Shown: piece by piece, positions 31,855-40,373 of the stretch
How the letters are laid out: each line of letters opens with the position of its first letter
How positions within the stretch are numbered: position 1 is the first letter of the stretch
NCBI GenBank assembly: GCA_018826515.1
Contig: JAHKAM010000021.1
Location: forward strand, 41,237-105,236
Length of the DNA: 64,000 nt
Reading direction: 5' to 3'
From: Alphaproteobacteria bacterium
GTDB taxonomy: Bacteria; Pseudomonadota; Alphaproteobacteria; Caulobacterales; Caulobacteraceae
Made by a program: the position numbers and the translations under genes
The notes under the pieces: model-generated
Seen by the model: only the letters and a program-made list of their open reading frames with translations
The model's database searches: none
What the model was told of the DNA's origin: nothing

Positions 31855-32739
31855 ATGACCGCTCCCTTGTTCAAGGGCGTGATCACCGCACTGATCACAC
31901 CACTTCGTGACGGAAAGGTGGACGAAGCCGCCTTCACGCAACTCCTGGAACGCCAGATCGGCGCCGGGATCCATGGCGTCGTGCCGATGGGCACGACCGG
32001 CGAGAGCGCCTCGCTGACCGCCGATGAGCACAAACAGGTGGTCGAACTGTGCGTGCGGGCAGCGGCGGGTCGGGTTCGGGTCATCGCCGGCGCCGGGGCG
32101 TCCGCGACGGACAAGGCCATCGATCTGGTGCGGTTCGCCAAGACGGTCGGGGCGGACGGCGCCCTGGTGGTCACCCCCTATTACAACCGCCCCTCGCAGG
32201 CGGGTCTGGCGCAGCATTTCGAGGCGATCGCCGAGGCGGTCCAGCTGCCGCTGCTGCTCTACAACGTCCCCGGCCGGACCGGGGTGGACCTGGCCAATGA
32301 GACGGTCGCGCGGCTGGCCGCCCATCCGAACGTCGTCGGCATCAAGGACGCCACCGGCGACCTGTCGCGGGTCAGCTGGATGCGGGCCCATATCGGCGGG
32401 CAGTTCGACCTGATCTCGGGCGATGACCCGAGCTACCTCGGCTACCACGCCCAGGGCGGGGTCGGGGTGATCTCCGTGAGCTCCAATGTCGCGCCTGAGG
32501 CGATGGTGGCGATGCATGAGGCGGCGGCGGCGGGCGACTACGCCACGGCGCGCGACTGGCAGGACCGGCTGATCGGCCTGCACAGGGCGCTGTTCCTCGA
32601 CAACTCCCCGGCGCCGACCAAATACGCCCTGTCGCGGCTGGGTCTGTGCAGCGAGGAGATGCGTCTGCCCCTGTCCCTGACGTCTGATGCGGTGAAGCCG
32701 GCCATCGACCGCGCCATGGCGGATGCGGGCCTGGGCTGA
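31855..32739 (+). CDS. dapA: 4-hydroxy-tetrahydrodipicolinate synthase
   Basis: First committed enzyme of lysine and meso-diaminopimelate synthesis, condensing pyruvate with aspartate semialdehyde. The 294-residue TIM barrel shows GTTGES (Thr47, Thr48), Tyr110, Tyr136 and Arg141 (LLYNVPGRT), and the Schiff-base Lys164 in GIKDATGD. The start is the ATG at 31855; AGGA lies 12 bases upstream. It is divergent from the transglycosylase, a cell-wall link that may be chance. A palindromic repeat separates it from smpB. Confidence 0.96.
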   Translation: MTAPLFKGVITALITPLRDGKVDEAAFTQLLERQIGAGIHGVVPMGTTGESASLTADEHKQVVELCVRAAAGRVRVIAGAGASATDKAIDLVRFAKTVGADGALVVTPYYNRPSQAGLAQHFEAIAEAVQLPLLLYNVPGRTGVDLANETVARLAAHPNVVGIKDATGDLSRVSWMRAHIGGQFDLISGDDPSYLGYHAQGGVGVISVSSNVAPEAMVAMHEAAAAGDYATARDWQDRLIGLHRALFLDNSPAPTKYALSRLGLCSEEMRLPLSLTSDAVKPAIDRAMADAGLG

Positions 32740-32761
32740 TGCGGAACCGCAATTTCTCTCA

Positions 32762-32896
32762 CCGCTCATCCCCGCGAAAGCGGGGACCCAGTGCTTTGGG
32801 TGATGGGTCGTTGCGGGCTCAAACGCGGGCGGCCAACCAGTCACCCCGGCGTCAAGCTGGACAGAACTGGGTCCCCGCTTTCGCGGGGATGAGCGG
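32762..32896. repeat. Long palindromic intergenic repeat, copy 2
   Basis: A 135 bp element with perfect 31 bp inverted ends (CCGCTCATCCCCGCGAAAGC... and exact complement). Each arm is a hairpin CCCCGC-GAAA-GCGGGG. It shares GGGTGATG and GCGTCAAGCTGGACAG with copy 1 at 17809-17948. The right end stops about five bases before the smpB ribosome site. Confidence 0.87.
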
Positions 32897-32913
32897 AATT
32901 GGGGAGCACGCTC

Positions 32914-33384
32914 TTGGCCAGTGAGAAACCCAAGATGAAGATCATCGCCGAGAACCGGCGGGCGAAATTCGACTATTTCCTCGAGGACTACATCGAGGCC
33001 GGCATCATGCTGCTCGGCACCGAGATCAAGGCGTTGCGCGACGGCCGGGCCAATATCGCCGAGAGCTATGCGGCGGTGGAGGGGCGCGAGATCGTGCTCG
33101 TGAACGCCGACATCCCGCCGTACAAACAGGCCAACCGCTTCAATCACGAGCCGCGCCGCCACCGGAAGCTGCTGCTGCACCGCAAGCAGATCGACAAGCT
33201 GATCGGCGCCGTCCAGCGCGACGGCCAGACCATCATTCCGGTCAAGCTGTACCTGAACGAGGCGGGCAAGGCGAAGATCGAGATCGCCCTGGCCAAGGGC
33301 AAGAAGCTGCATGACAAGCGCGAGGCCACGGCCCAGCGCGACTGGCAGCGCGACAAGGCCCGGCTGATGAAGGAGCGGGGATGA
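32914..33384 (+). CDS. smpB: SsrA-binding protein SmpB
   Basis: tmRNA partner in trans-translation rescue of stalled ribosomes. The 156-residue protein shows [45 protein letters not shown] and the basic C-terminal tail ([23 protein letters not shown] region). I place the start at TTG 32914, with GGGGAG seven bases before it; the ATG at 32935 is the alternative. The tmRNA gene itself is not in the window. The palindromic repeat ends just upstream of its ribosome site. Confidence 0.95.
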   Translation: MASEKPKMKIIAENRRAKFDYFLEDYIEAGIMLLGTEIKALRDGRANIAESYAAVEGREIVLVNADIPPYKQANRFNHEPRRHRKLLLHRKQIDKLIGAVQRDGQTIIPVKLYLNEAGKAKIEIALAKGKKLHDKREATAQRDWQRDKARLMKERG

Positions 33385-33396
33385 ACCCCGTTCCGA

Positions 33397-33591
33397 TCAG
33401 CTGACCGGCTGCGCGTCCAGGACGCCCGGTACCGAAGCCGTCATATAGGCCTCGACCCCGCCGGGGCCGACCGAGGGCTGGCTCCACTGCTGGATCATTA
33501 TCCCCATGGCGGCGATCAGGCCCGCCATCAGCAGCGCCCACAGCGCCGTCTTCCGTTCCTGGGATGAAAAGACCCCGTTCGACCTACGCAT
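33397..33591 (-). CDS. Small single-helix membrane protein
   Basis: A 64-residue protein with a polar N-terminus (MRRSNGVFSSQERK), one hydrophobic helix (TALWALLMAGLIAAMGIMI) and a short C-terminal tail. GGAGG lies six bases before the ATG at 33591, so it is probably real. The ORF track buries it in a 308-residue frame that is otherwise a shadow of the UDG gene. It is convergent with smpB, 12 bases apart. Function unknown. Confidence 0.6.
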   Translation of the reverse strand: MRRSNGVFSSQERKTALWALLMAGLIAAMGIMIQQWSQPSVGPGGVEAYMTASVPGVLDAQPVS

Positions 33592-33722
33592 CACAGCCCT
33601 CCAAAGCTGATCACGAAACGCAAGGTACGCAGCACTGTTCCTAGGCGAGGACGCTACACCCGGCGCCGTCTGATTCGCGTGGCAGGAGAGCCACACTCGC
33701 CGGTTTGGCGAGCGGCGTTCGG

Positions 33723-34364
33723 TCAGGATTCGATGATTTCGCGGGCGCGCCGGAACACGGCCTCGAACATTTCGGGGGTCAGCCGGCCGGTGTTCGTGTT
33801 GAGCCGGGAGCAGTGATAGCTGTTCAGGATCATATAGCCGCCCAGGGCCGCCTCGACGCCGTGGCCGGGGGGCGCCGCGGACCCCTTCAGGCCCATCGCC
33901 TTCAGCACATTGCGCCGCGACACGTCGCCGAGGGTGACGATGACCTTGAGCCGGGGCAGGGCGGCCAGCCGGGCGGTCAGGAAGGGTCGGCAGGTCGCCT
34001 CCTCGGCCGGCAGGGGCTTGTTGCCGGGCGGGGCGCAGCGGACGGCGTTGGTGATCATGCAGTCGACCAGCTGGAGCGAGTCGTCGGGCCGGGCCTCGTA
34101 GCGGCCCGTGGCGAAGCCCGTCTTCAGCAGGGTCTCGTAGAGGATCACCCCGGCGCCGTCGCCGGTGAAGGGCCGGCCGGTGCGGTTGGCCCCGGTGCGG
34201 CCGGGGGCGAGGCCCGCAACCAGCAGCCGGGCGTCCGGGTCGCCGAACGAGGGGGCGGGGCCGTTGAACCAGTCGGGATTCTGGCGCTGGTTCTCGCGCC
34301 GGTATTCGACCAGACGCGGGCACAGGGGACAGTCACGGGGCGGTTCGGGGGGGTGGGTCGGCAA
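33723..34364 (-). CDS. Uracil-DNA glycosylase, family 5 (UdgB-like)
   Basis: Iron-sulfur uracil-DNA glycosylase that removes uracil and other deaminated bases. Motifs are GLAPGRTGANRTGRPFTGDGAG (catalytic loop of family 5), the cluster cysteines in CPLCPRL, NAVRCAPPGNK and TCRPF, and the distal HCSRLNTNTGRLT. I suggest the TTG at 34364 (PTHPPEPPRDCPLCP), with GAAGGA upstream, giving 213 residues. The ORF is open to 34523 but would then run into folK. The start is the least certain point. It is divergent from folK. Confidence 0.87.
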   Translation of the reverse strand: MPTHPPEPPRDCPLCPRLVEYRRENQRQNPDWFNGPAPSFGDPDARLLVAGLAPGRTGANRTGRPFTGDGAGVILYETLLKTGFATGRYEARPDDSLQLVDCMITNAVRCAPPGNKPLPAEEATCRPFLTARLAALPRLKVIVTLGDVSRRNVLKAMGLKGSAAPPGHGVEAALGGYMILNSYHCSRLNTNTGRLTPEMFEAVFRRAREIIES

Positions 34365-34425
34365 GGCGGGCGAATCCTTCGGCGACAGGCGGGCGCGCGG
34401 GCCTTCATTGGTGTAATATGCGGGG

Positions 34426-34983
34426 ATGGAAAAGCCCGGTCCGGAGAAGACGGCGGCGCGACCCGTCCCGTTCGCCGGGGCGGACGGGCTGGATGAGGCC
34501 ATCGTCGTGGCCCTCGGCTGCAATGATGCGGGCGCCTGGCGCGACTGCCGCGAGGCGCTGGAGGCGGCGCTGGCGCGGTTCCGGGCCGAGGGGATCGATG
34601 TCGTCGCCCGCTCGTCCTGGTGGCGCTCGGCGGCCTGGCCCGACGCGGACGATCCGCCGTTTCTGAACGGAGTGGTGATCGTCCATACGGCGCACGGGCC
34701 GCACGAGCTGATGGCGGCGCTGGGACGGATCGAGGAGGCGTTCGGGCGTCAGCGCGGCGCGGCCAATGCCCCGCGGACGCTGGATCTGGACCTGATCGCC
34801 TATGGGCGGACGGCGGGCGATCTCGACGGTCTGATCCTGCCGCACCCGCGCGCGGCGGACCGGCTGTTCGTCATGGGCCCGCTGGCGGAGGTCGCGCCCG
34901 GGTGGGTGCATCCTTCGGGAGGGACCGCGAAGGCGCTGGCCGGCTCGGCCTCGATCGGGAAAGACGCGACTCCGCTACGGTGA
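34426..34983 (+). CDS. folK: 2-amino-4-hydroxy-6-hydroxymethyldihydropteridine diphosphokinase
   Basis: Folate-pathway enzyme transferring pyrophosphate from ATP to the pterin. The 185-residue protein has a ~23-residue N-terminal extension before VALGCNDAG. The substrate loop SSWWRSAAW, the binding stretch FLNGVVIV and the signature RTLDLDLIAYG are all present. It is followed by rpoZ 84 bases on. Other folate genes (folP, folB) are not adjacent. Confidence 0.92.
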   Translation: MEKPGPEKTAARPVPFAGADGLDEAIVVALGCNDAGAWRDCREALEAALARFRAEGIDVVARSSWWRSAAWPDADDPPFLNGVVIVHTAHGPHELMAALGRIEEAFGRQRGAANAPRTLDLDLIAYGRTAGDLDGLILPHPRAADRLFVMGPLAEVAPGWVHPSGGTAKALAGSASIGKDATPLR

Positions 34984-35067
34984 CGCCTCATTCCCGCCCA
35001 TGCGGCGTTGCACAATTGGGGCTGACCCTATAGTTTGTGCGGTTCTCCCCCGCGCCCGAGGATATTC

Positions 35068-35427
35068 ATGGCCCGCGTCACTGTCGAAGACTGCATCGAG
35101 AAGGTGCCGAACCGGTTCGGCCTGGTTCTGCTGGCGGGCAACCGCGCCCGCGCCATCGCCAATGGCGCGCCCCTGACTCTCGATCGGGATAACGACAAGA
35201 ACCCCGTCGTCGCCCTGCGCGAATTGGCCGACTCCACCGTCGCGCCGGAAGAGCTGCGCGAGACGGTCATCGTCGCCCTGCAACGCGTCGACGAGCGCAC
35301 CGAAGCCGAGGACGAGGCCGAGATCGTGGGCCTGCTGGCTGAACCCCAGCACATGAACATGGCCGAAGCCGAGCTGATCCGCGCGCTGCAAAGCGACCGC
35401 GACGGCGGGCAGGAGGAACGCTACTGA
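35068..35427 (+). CDS. rpoZ: DNA-directed RNA polymerase omega subunit
   Basis: Small subunit that helps beta' fold and is part of the (p)ppGpp site in many proteobacteria. The 119-residue protein starts at ATG 35068 with GAGGA six bases upstream ([23 protein letters not shown]... is typical). [11 protein letters not shown] and an acidic C-terminus follow. It is immediately upstream of spoT, the usual order. AGGAGG near its 3' end appears to serve spoT. Confidence 0.96.
   Translation: MARVTVEDCIEKVPNRFGLVLLAGNRARAIANGAPLTLDRDNDKNPVVALRELADSTVAPEELRETVIVALQRVDERTEAEDEAEIVGLLAEPQHMNMAEAELIRALQSDRDGGQEERY
35411..35426 (+). promoter_or_regulatory. Strong ribosome site with CTG start for spoT
   Basis: AGGAGG at 35411-35416 sits seven bases before CTG (35424-35426). 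This CTG overlaps the rpoZ stop (CTGA) and is in frame with spoT without any stop before the GTG at 35529. The GTG itself has no ribosome site. A CTG start would add 35 Pro-rich residues. Confidence 0.55.
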
Positions 35428-35528
35428 CGGCGGAACCCGCCAACGGTATCACCATCCTGCCGGCGCGGCAGCCCGCGCCGTCGCCCGAACCCGCAAACCT
35501 CAATGACCCCGGCGGCCCGCGTCCCCAT

Positions 35529-37715
35529 GTGGACCCGGAGCCCCAGGCCCGCTCGCGGGTGCTGCGCCAGTTCGAACTGGTCGAGGCCGTGCGCGCCTAT
35601 GATCCGACCGCGGACGAGGCGCTGCTGAACCGCGCCTATGTCTATGCGATGAAAATGCACGGCTCGCAGCTGCGGGCCTCGGGCGATCCCTATTTCGCCC
35701 ATCCGATCCAGGTCGCCGGCATCCTGACCGACTACCGGCTCGATACCGCCACCATCGTCACCGCCCTGCTGCACGATGTGGTCGAGGACACCTCGGCCAC
35801 TCGCGATGACATCGCCGAACGCTTCGGCGAGGAGGTGGCCTCGCTGGTCGAGGGCGTGACCAAGCTGTCGCGCCTGGAGCTGCAGGCCGAGCACACCCGC
35901 CAGGCCGAGAACCTGCGCAAATTCATCCTCGCCATCTCCAAGGACGTCCGCGTCCTGCTGGTGAAGCTGGCTGACCGTCTGCACAACATGCGGACGCTGA
36001 AACATGTGAAGCCCGAGAAGCGCGAGCGCATCAGCCGCGAGACGCTGGAGGTCTATGCGCCGCTGGGCCGGTCGATCGGCATCCATTCGATCGCCTCCGA
36101 GCTGGAAGAGCTGGCGTTCGAGCATCTGAACCCCACCGCCCGCACCGCCATCGAGCGGCGGCTGGAGGCGTTGAAGCTGGAGCATGGCCGCGCCATCGAC
36201 GGCGTCTCCCGCGAGGTCGAGCGGGTGCTGGAAGAGGCCGGCGTCCACGCCCAGGTCTTCGGCCGGCAGAAGACGCCCTATTCGATCTGGCGCAAGCTGC
36301 AGCGCAAGTCGGTGGGCTTTTCATCGCTGTCTGACATCTACGGCTTCCGGGTCATCGTCGAGGCCGAGGATGACTGCTACCGCGCCCTGGGCGTCATCCA
36401 CCGCGCTTGGCCGATGGTGCCCGAGCGGTTCAAGGACTTCATCTCGACGCCCAAGTCGAACAACTACCGCTCCTTGCACACGACCGTGGTCGGGCCGTCG
36501 GGCCTGCGCATCGAGATGCAGATCCGCACCGAGCCGATGGACCGGGTCGCCGAGGACGGAGTGGCCGCGCACTGGGCCTACAAGAACAAGTCCTATGGCT
36601 TCGACAAGGAGGCCATGGAGCAGGACGGCGGTCGCGATCCGCTGCAGAACCTGCGCCACCTGGTGCAGGTCATCGAGCACGGCGAGGGCGGCGAGGACTG
36701 GGTCGAACACGCCAAGCTGGAGATGTATCTCGAGCAGGTCTTCGTGTTCACGCCCAAGGGGTCGCTGATCACCCTGCCGCGCGGGGGCATGGCGCTGGAC
36801 TTCGCCTACGCCGTCCACACCGAGGTCGGCGACACCGCCGTGGGAGTCAAGATCAACGGCGAGCTCAAGCCGATGCGGACCCAGCTGCAGAACGGCGACG
36901 TGGTCGAGATCGTGCGCGGGGCCAAACGGGAAATCCCGGTAGACTGGCGTTCCCTGACCATCACGGGCCGGGCGCGATCGGCCATCCGGCGGCACATCCG
37001 CACCTCTGAACGCGGCGAGTTCCAGAAGCTGGGCCGGGCGACGCTCGAGCAGACCCTGTCGCGCGCCGGCAAGACGCTGGCCGAGGTGTCGCTGAAGGCC
37101 ATGCTGGAGACCTTCGCCTTCGCCTCCGAGGACGACCTGTACGAGGCCATCGGCCGCGGCCGGGTGTCAGCCGCCAAGGTCGGCGAGACCCTGTTCCCGG
37201 CGCTGAAGGGACGGCTCAAGGCCGGACCGGACCGCAAGCGGATCGACGATGAACAGGCGCGGCTGTTCGTGCGCGGCGGCGGACTGACGCCGGGGATCAG
37301 CGTCCATTTCGGCCATTGCTGCTCGCCGGTGCCCGGCGACCGGATCGTCGGCATCCTCGAGCCCGAGGCGGGACTGACGGTGCACACCATCGACTGCCAG
37401 CAGCTGGCCGAATTCGCCGACGACGATTCGGTCTGGCAGGACCTGCAGTGGACGCCCCAGGCCGAGCAGGGCGCGGTCGCCGCGGCCCGCGTCCGCGCCA
37501 CGATCAAGAACGCGCCCGGCGTGCTGGGCCAGGTGGCCACCATTATCGGCGAGGCCGGCGGCAACATCCTGAACCTGGTCATGACCCACCGGCAGCAGGA
37601 CTTCTTCGACGTCGACATCGATGTGGAGGTCGAGGACGCCAAACACGCCACCGCCATCATGGCGGCGCTGCGCACCAATCCGTCGGTCGATACGGTCGAA
37701 CGGGCGCGGGGGTGA
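35529..37715 (+). CDS. spoT: Bifunctional (p)ppGpp synthetase/hydrolase, Rsh/SpoT
   Basis: Stringent-response enzyme that makes and degrades (p)ppGpp. Domains in order: HD hydrolase (HPIQVAGIL, catalytic LLHDVVEDT), synthetase (KFKDFISTPKSNNYRSLHT-like region), TGS (FVFTPKGSLITLPRGGMALDFAYAVH), conserved-Cys region (HFGHCCSPVPGDRI) and C-terminal ACT (IKNAPGVLGQVATIIGEAGG). From the GTG it has 728 residues, full length. The true start is probably a CTG at 35424 inside the rpoZ stop (see separate entry). Its stop overlaps the LOG gene (GTGA). Confidence 0.96.
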   Translation: MDPEPQARSRVLRQFELVEAVRAYDPTADEALLNRAYVYAMKMHGSQLRASGDPYFAHPIQVAGILTDYRLDTATIVTALLHDVVEDTSATRDDIAERFGEEVASLVEGVTKLSRLELQAEHTRQAENLRKFILAISKDVRVLLVKLADRLHNMRTLKHVKPEKRERISRETLEVYAPLGRSIGIHSIASELEELAFEHLNPTARTAIERRLEALKLEHGRAIDGVSREVERVLEEAGVHAQVFGRQKTPYSIWRKLQRKSVGFSSLSDIYGFRVIVEAEDDCYRALGVIHRAWPMVPERFKDFISTPKSNNYRSLHTTVVGPSGLRIEMQIRTEPMDRVAEDGVAAHWAYKNKSYGFDKEAMEQDGGRDPLQNLRHLVQVIEHGEGGEDWVEHAKLEMYLEQVFVFTPKGSLITLPRGGMALDFAYAVHTEVGDTAVGVKINGELKPMRTQLQNGDVVEIVRGAKREIPVDWRSLTITGRARSAIRRHIRTSERGEFQKLGRATLEQTLSRAGKTLAEVSLKAMLETFAFASEDDLYEAIGRGRVSAAKVGETLFPALKGRLKAGPDRKRIDDEQARLFVRGGGLTPGISVHFGHCCSPVPGDRIVGILEPEAGLTVHTIDCQQLAEFADDDSVWQDLQWTPQAEQGAVAAARVRATIKNAPGVLGQVATIIGEAGGNILNLVMTHRQQDFFDVDIDVEVEDAKHATAIMAALRTNPSVDTVERARG

Positions 37716-38491
37716 CCGACCCGGAGGTCGTAAGGCTGAACGCCGCCCAGATGGCCTCGCCGTCCTACCGGCTGGCCGCCCTCGATCCGGACTTCCTGCT
37801 CAGCGACCCGATGCGTGGCGTGCGCTTCATGATGGAGTACGCCAAGGCCGAGAGCGCCCTGCGCGCATGGGGCGTCCGCTCCACCATCGTCGTGTTCGGC
37901 AGCGCCCGGGTCGGCGAGGACGGGGAGGGACAGCACGGCCGCTGGTACGCCGAGGCGCGGGCGTTCGGCCGACTGGCGTCGGAACGCGGTGGAGCCATGC
38001 AGGCGGCCGACGGCCGGCCGCGCGACAATGTCATCACCACCGGCGGCGGCCCGGGAATCATGGGGGCGGCCAACCGCGGCGCCCATGACGTCGGGGCGCC
38101 GTCGATCGGGTTCAATATCACCCTGCCGCAAGAGCAGGAGCCCAACCCCTGGTCGACACCGGAACTGACCTTCCGCTTTCACTATTTCGCCATGCGCAAA
38201 ATGCACCTGGCGATGCGGGCCAACGCCCTGGTGGTCTTCCCGGGCGGCTTCGGCACCTTCGATGAACTGTTCGAGCTTCTGACCCTCCGGCAGACAGACA
38301 AGTCGCCGCCGATACCGATCATCCTGTTCGACGAGGCCTACTGGCGATCTGTGATCAATTTCGACGTCCTGATCGAACACGGCATGATCGCCGCGGGAGA
38401 CGTCCGGCTGTTCCGCTATGCGGAGGATGCCGAGGGCATCTGGCGGAGCCTGCTGGGTTGCGGCCTGAAACCGGGCGAGAGCATAGAATGA
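37712..38491 (+). CDS. LOG family protein (lysine decarboxylase-like fold)
   Basis: A 259-residue member of the TIGR00730/LOG family, whose characterised members release free cytokinin bases or hydrolyse nucleotide 5'-monophosphates. The hallmark PGGFGTFDELFE and GGGPGIMGAANRGA are intact. It starts with a GTG inside the spoT stop, so it is translated with spoT. The older name lysine decarboxylase is not supported. The physiological substrate in bacteria of this type is unknown. Confidence 0.9.
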   Translation: MTDPEVVRLNAAQMASPSYRLAALDPDFLLSDPMRGVRFMMEYAKAESALRAWGVRSTIVVFGSARVGEDGEGQHGRWYAEARAFGRLASERGGAMQAADGRPRDNVITTGGGPGIMGAANRGAHDVGAPSIGFNITLPQEQEPNPWSTPELTFRFHYFAMRKMHLAMRANALVVFPGGFGTFDELFELLTLRQTDKSPPIPIILFDEAYWRSVINFDVLIEHGMIAAGDVRLFRYAEDAEGIWRSLLGCGLKPGESIE

Positions 38492-38539
38492 CGCAGCCCG
38501 CCCGCTTCTGTTGCGAGCGCGGCTGAGCTAGACAGCGTC

Positions 38540-39127
38540 ATGACCTCTGACGACGTTCTCGACGAATTCCGCGGCGCCGGCGCCCTGCGCGAAGGCCATT
38601 TCGTACTGTCCTCGGGGCTGCACAGTCCCGTCTTCCTGCAAAAGAACCTGGTGTTCATGGACGCGGCCCGCTGCGCCCGCCTGTGCAAGGCGCTGGCGGA
38701 GAAGATCACGGCGGCGGTGGGCCCCGTCGATGTGGCGATCTCGCCCGCCGTCGGCGGCATCATTCCCGGCTATGAAACGGCCCGCTGGCTGGGCGTCCCC
38801 TCCATGTATGTCGAGCGCGAGGGCGGGGTCTTCAAACTGCGCCGCGGCTTCCATGTCGAGCCCGGGCAGAAGGTCGTCATGGTCGAGGACATCGTCACCA
38901 CGGGTCTGAGTTCGCGTGAATGCATCGCGGCCATCGAGGCGGCGGGCGGAACGGTCGTGGCGGCGGCCTGTATCGTCGACCGCTCGGGCGGACGCGCCGA
39001 CGTCGGCGTGCCGCTGGTGGCGCTGGCGACTCTCGATGTCCCCGCATACGCCGCCGACGCCCTGCCGCCCGAACTGGCGGTCCTGCCGGTCGAGGATCCC
39101 GGCAGCCGGCGACTGGCGCAGGCCTGA
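38540..39127 (+). CDS. pyrE: Orotate phosphoribosyltransferase
   Basis: Pyrimidine-synthesis enzyme forming OMP from orotate and PRPP. The 195-residue protein carries the PRPP loop [12 protein letters not shown] and the catalytic region [14 protein letters not shown]. Its position between the spoT/LOG pair and pdxJ matches many alphaproteobacteria. Confidence 0.95.
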   Translation: MTSDDVLDEFRGAGALREGHFVLSSGLHSPVFLQKNLVFMDAARCARLCKALAEKITAAVGPVDVAISPAVGGIIPGYETARWLGVPSMYVEREGGVFKLRRGFHVEPGQKVVMVEDIVTTGLSSRECIAAIEAAGGTVVAAACIVDRSGGRADVGVPLVALATLDVPAYAADALPPELAVLPVEDPGSRRLAQA

Positions 39128-39130
39128 GCG

Positions 39131-39916
39131 ATGGATGAGCGAGCTCGACACCCCTCCCGCCTGAGACTGGGGGTCAACATCGACCATGTCGCGACCGTGC
39201 GGAACGCGCGGGGCGGGCAGTACCCTGATCCGGTGCGCGCGGCGGAGGAGGCCCTTGCCGCCGGCGCCGACGGGATCACCGCCCACCTCCGAGAGGACCG
39301 CCGCCACATCTCGGACGCTGACATCGACAGCCTGTCCAGCCTGCTGCGCGATGAGTCGCGGCCGTTGAATCTGGAGATGGCCGTGACCCAGGAGATGCTG
39401 GCCATCGCCCTCCATCACCGCCCACACGCCGTCTGCCTCGTGCCCGAAAAGCGGGAAGAGCGGACAACCGAGGGCGGACTCGACGTCGTCGGCGGCCACA
39501 ACTGGATCACCCCCTTCGTCGGCAAGCTGAACGAGGCAGGATCGCGCGTGTCCCTGTTCATCGGGTCCGACCCGAACCAGATCGACGCCGCCCACCGCAC
39601 CGGCGCGGCCGTGGTAGAACTGCACACAGGCGCCTATTGCGACGCCGTGCGCGAAGGCCGGGATGAAGAGGCCGAAACCGAGCTCGCCGCCCTGCGGGTC
39701 GGGGCCGCCCGCGCCGCCGCCCTCGGGCTGGAGGTCCACGCGGGTCACGGAATCGACTATGAAACCGTGCAGCCGATCGCCGCCATTCCCCAGGTCGCGG
39801 AACTGAACATCGGGCATTTCCTGATCGGGGAGGCGATATTCGTCGGTCTGGGCCCGGCGATCGCCCGGATGCGGGCCCTGATGGACGAGGCCCGGTCCAT
39901 GGACCCCGCTTCGTGA
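39131..39916 (+). CDS. pdxJ: Pyridoxine 5'-phosphate synthase
   Basis: Last ring-closing step of vitamin B6 synthesis, joining deoxyxylulose phosphate and 3-amino-2-oxopropyl phosphate. The TIM barrel of 261 residues opens with [17 protein letters not shown] and has [31 protein letters not shown] and [10 protein letters not shown], all family hallmarks. It starts three bases after pyrE and overlaps acpS at its stop. Confidence 0.96.
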   Translation: MDERARHPSRLRLGVNIDHVATVRNARGGQYPDPVRAAEEALAAGADGITAHLREDRRHISDADIDSLSSLLRDESRPLNLEMAVTQEMLAIALHHRPHAVCLVPEKREERTTEGGLDVVGGHNWITPFVGKLNEAGSRVSLFIGSDPNQIDAAHRTGAAVVELHTGAYCDAVREGRDEEAETELAALRVGAARAAALGLEVHAGHGIDYETVQPIAAIPQVAELNIGHFLIGEAIFVGLGPAIARMRALMDEARSMDPAS

Positions 39917-40314
39917 TCATCGGCGTCGGCGCTGACCTGTGCGACATCCGGCGGATCGAGACTTCGCTCGAGAGGTTCGGCGACCGGTTCAAACAGCGTT
40001 GCTTCACCGAGGTCGAACGCGCCCGGTCCGACCGGAAACCCGACGCGGCCTGGAGCTACGCCAAGCGGTTCGCGGCCAAGGAAGCCTGCGCCAAAGCCCT
40101 GGGCACCGGCATGCGCCGGGACGTCTACTGGCGCGACATGGGGGTGGTGAACCTGCGCTCGGGCCAGCCCACCCTGGCCCTGACCGGACACGCCGCCGAA
40201 CATCTGGCGCGGCTGACACCACAGGGTCACGAAGCCCGGATACATCTGACGCTCAGTGACGAGCATCCCTACGCGCTCGCCTTCGTGGTGATCGAAGCCT
40301 TGCCGATGGCTTAA
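39913..40314 (+). CDS. acpS: Holo-[acyl-carrier-protein] synthase
   Basis: Transfers phosphopantetheine from CoA to acyl carrier protein. The 133-residue protein has the metal and CoA motifs [13 protein letters not shown] and [14 protein letters not shown]. The GTG start overlaps the pdxJ stop (GTGA). The order pdxJ-acpS-lepB-rnc-era is conserved. Confidence 0.95.
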   Translation: MIIGVGADLCDIRRIETSLERFGDRFKQRCFTEVERARSDRKPDAAWSYAKRFAAKEACAKALGTGMRRDVYWRDMGVVNLRSGQPTLALTGHAAEHLARLTPQGHEARIHLTLSDEHPYALAFVVIEALPMA

Positions 40315-40373
40315 TCACGTTATACCGATTTCGCCGCAAAGACCGCGGACAGCGGCTGGGGGACAGAGTCACA

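Noticed and set aside
37712-38491. Lysine decarboxylase
   Set aside because: The PGGxGTxxE motif identifies the LOG family; the old decarboxylase label is not supported by any PLP-binding motif.
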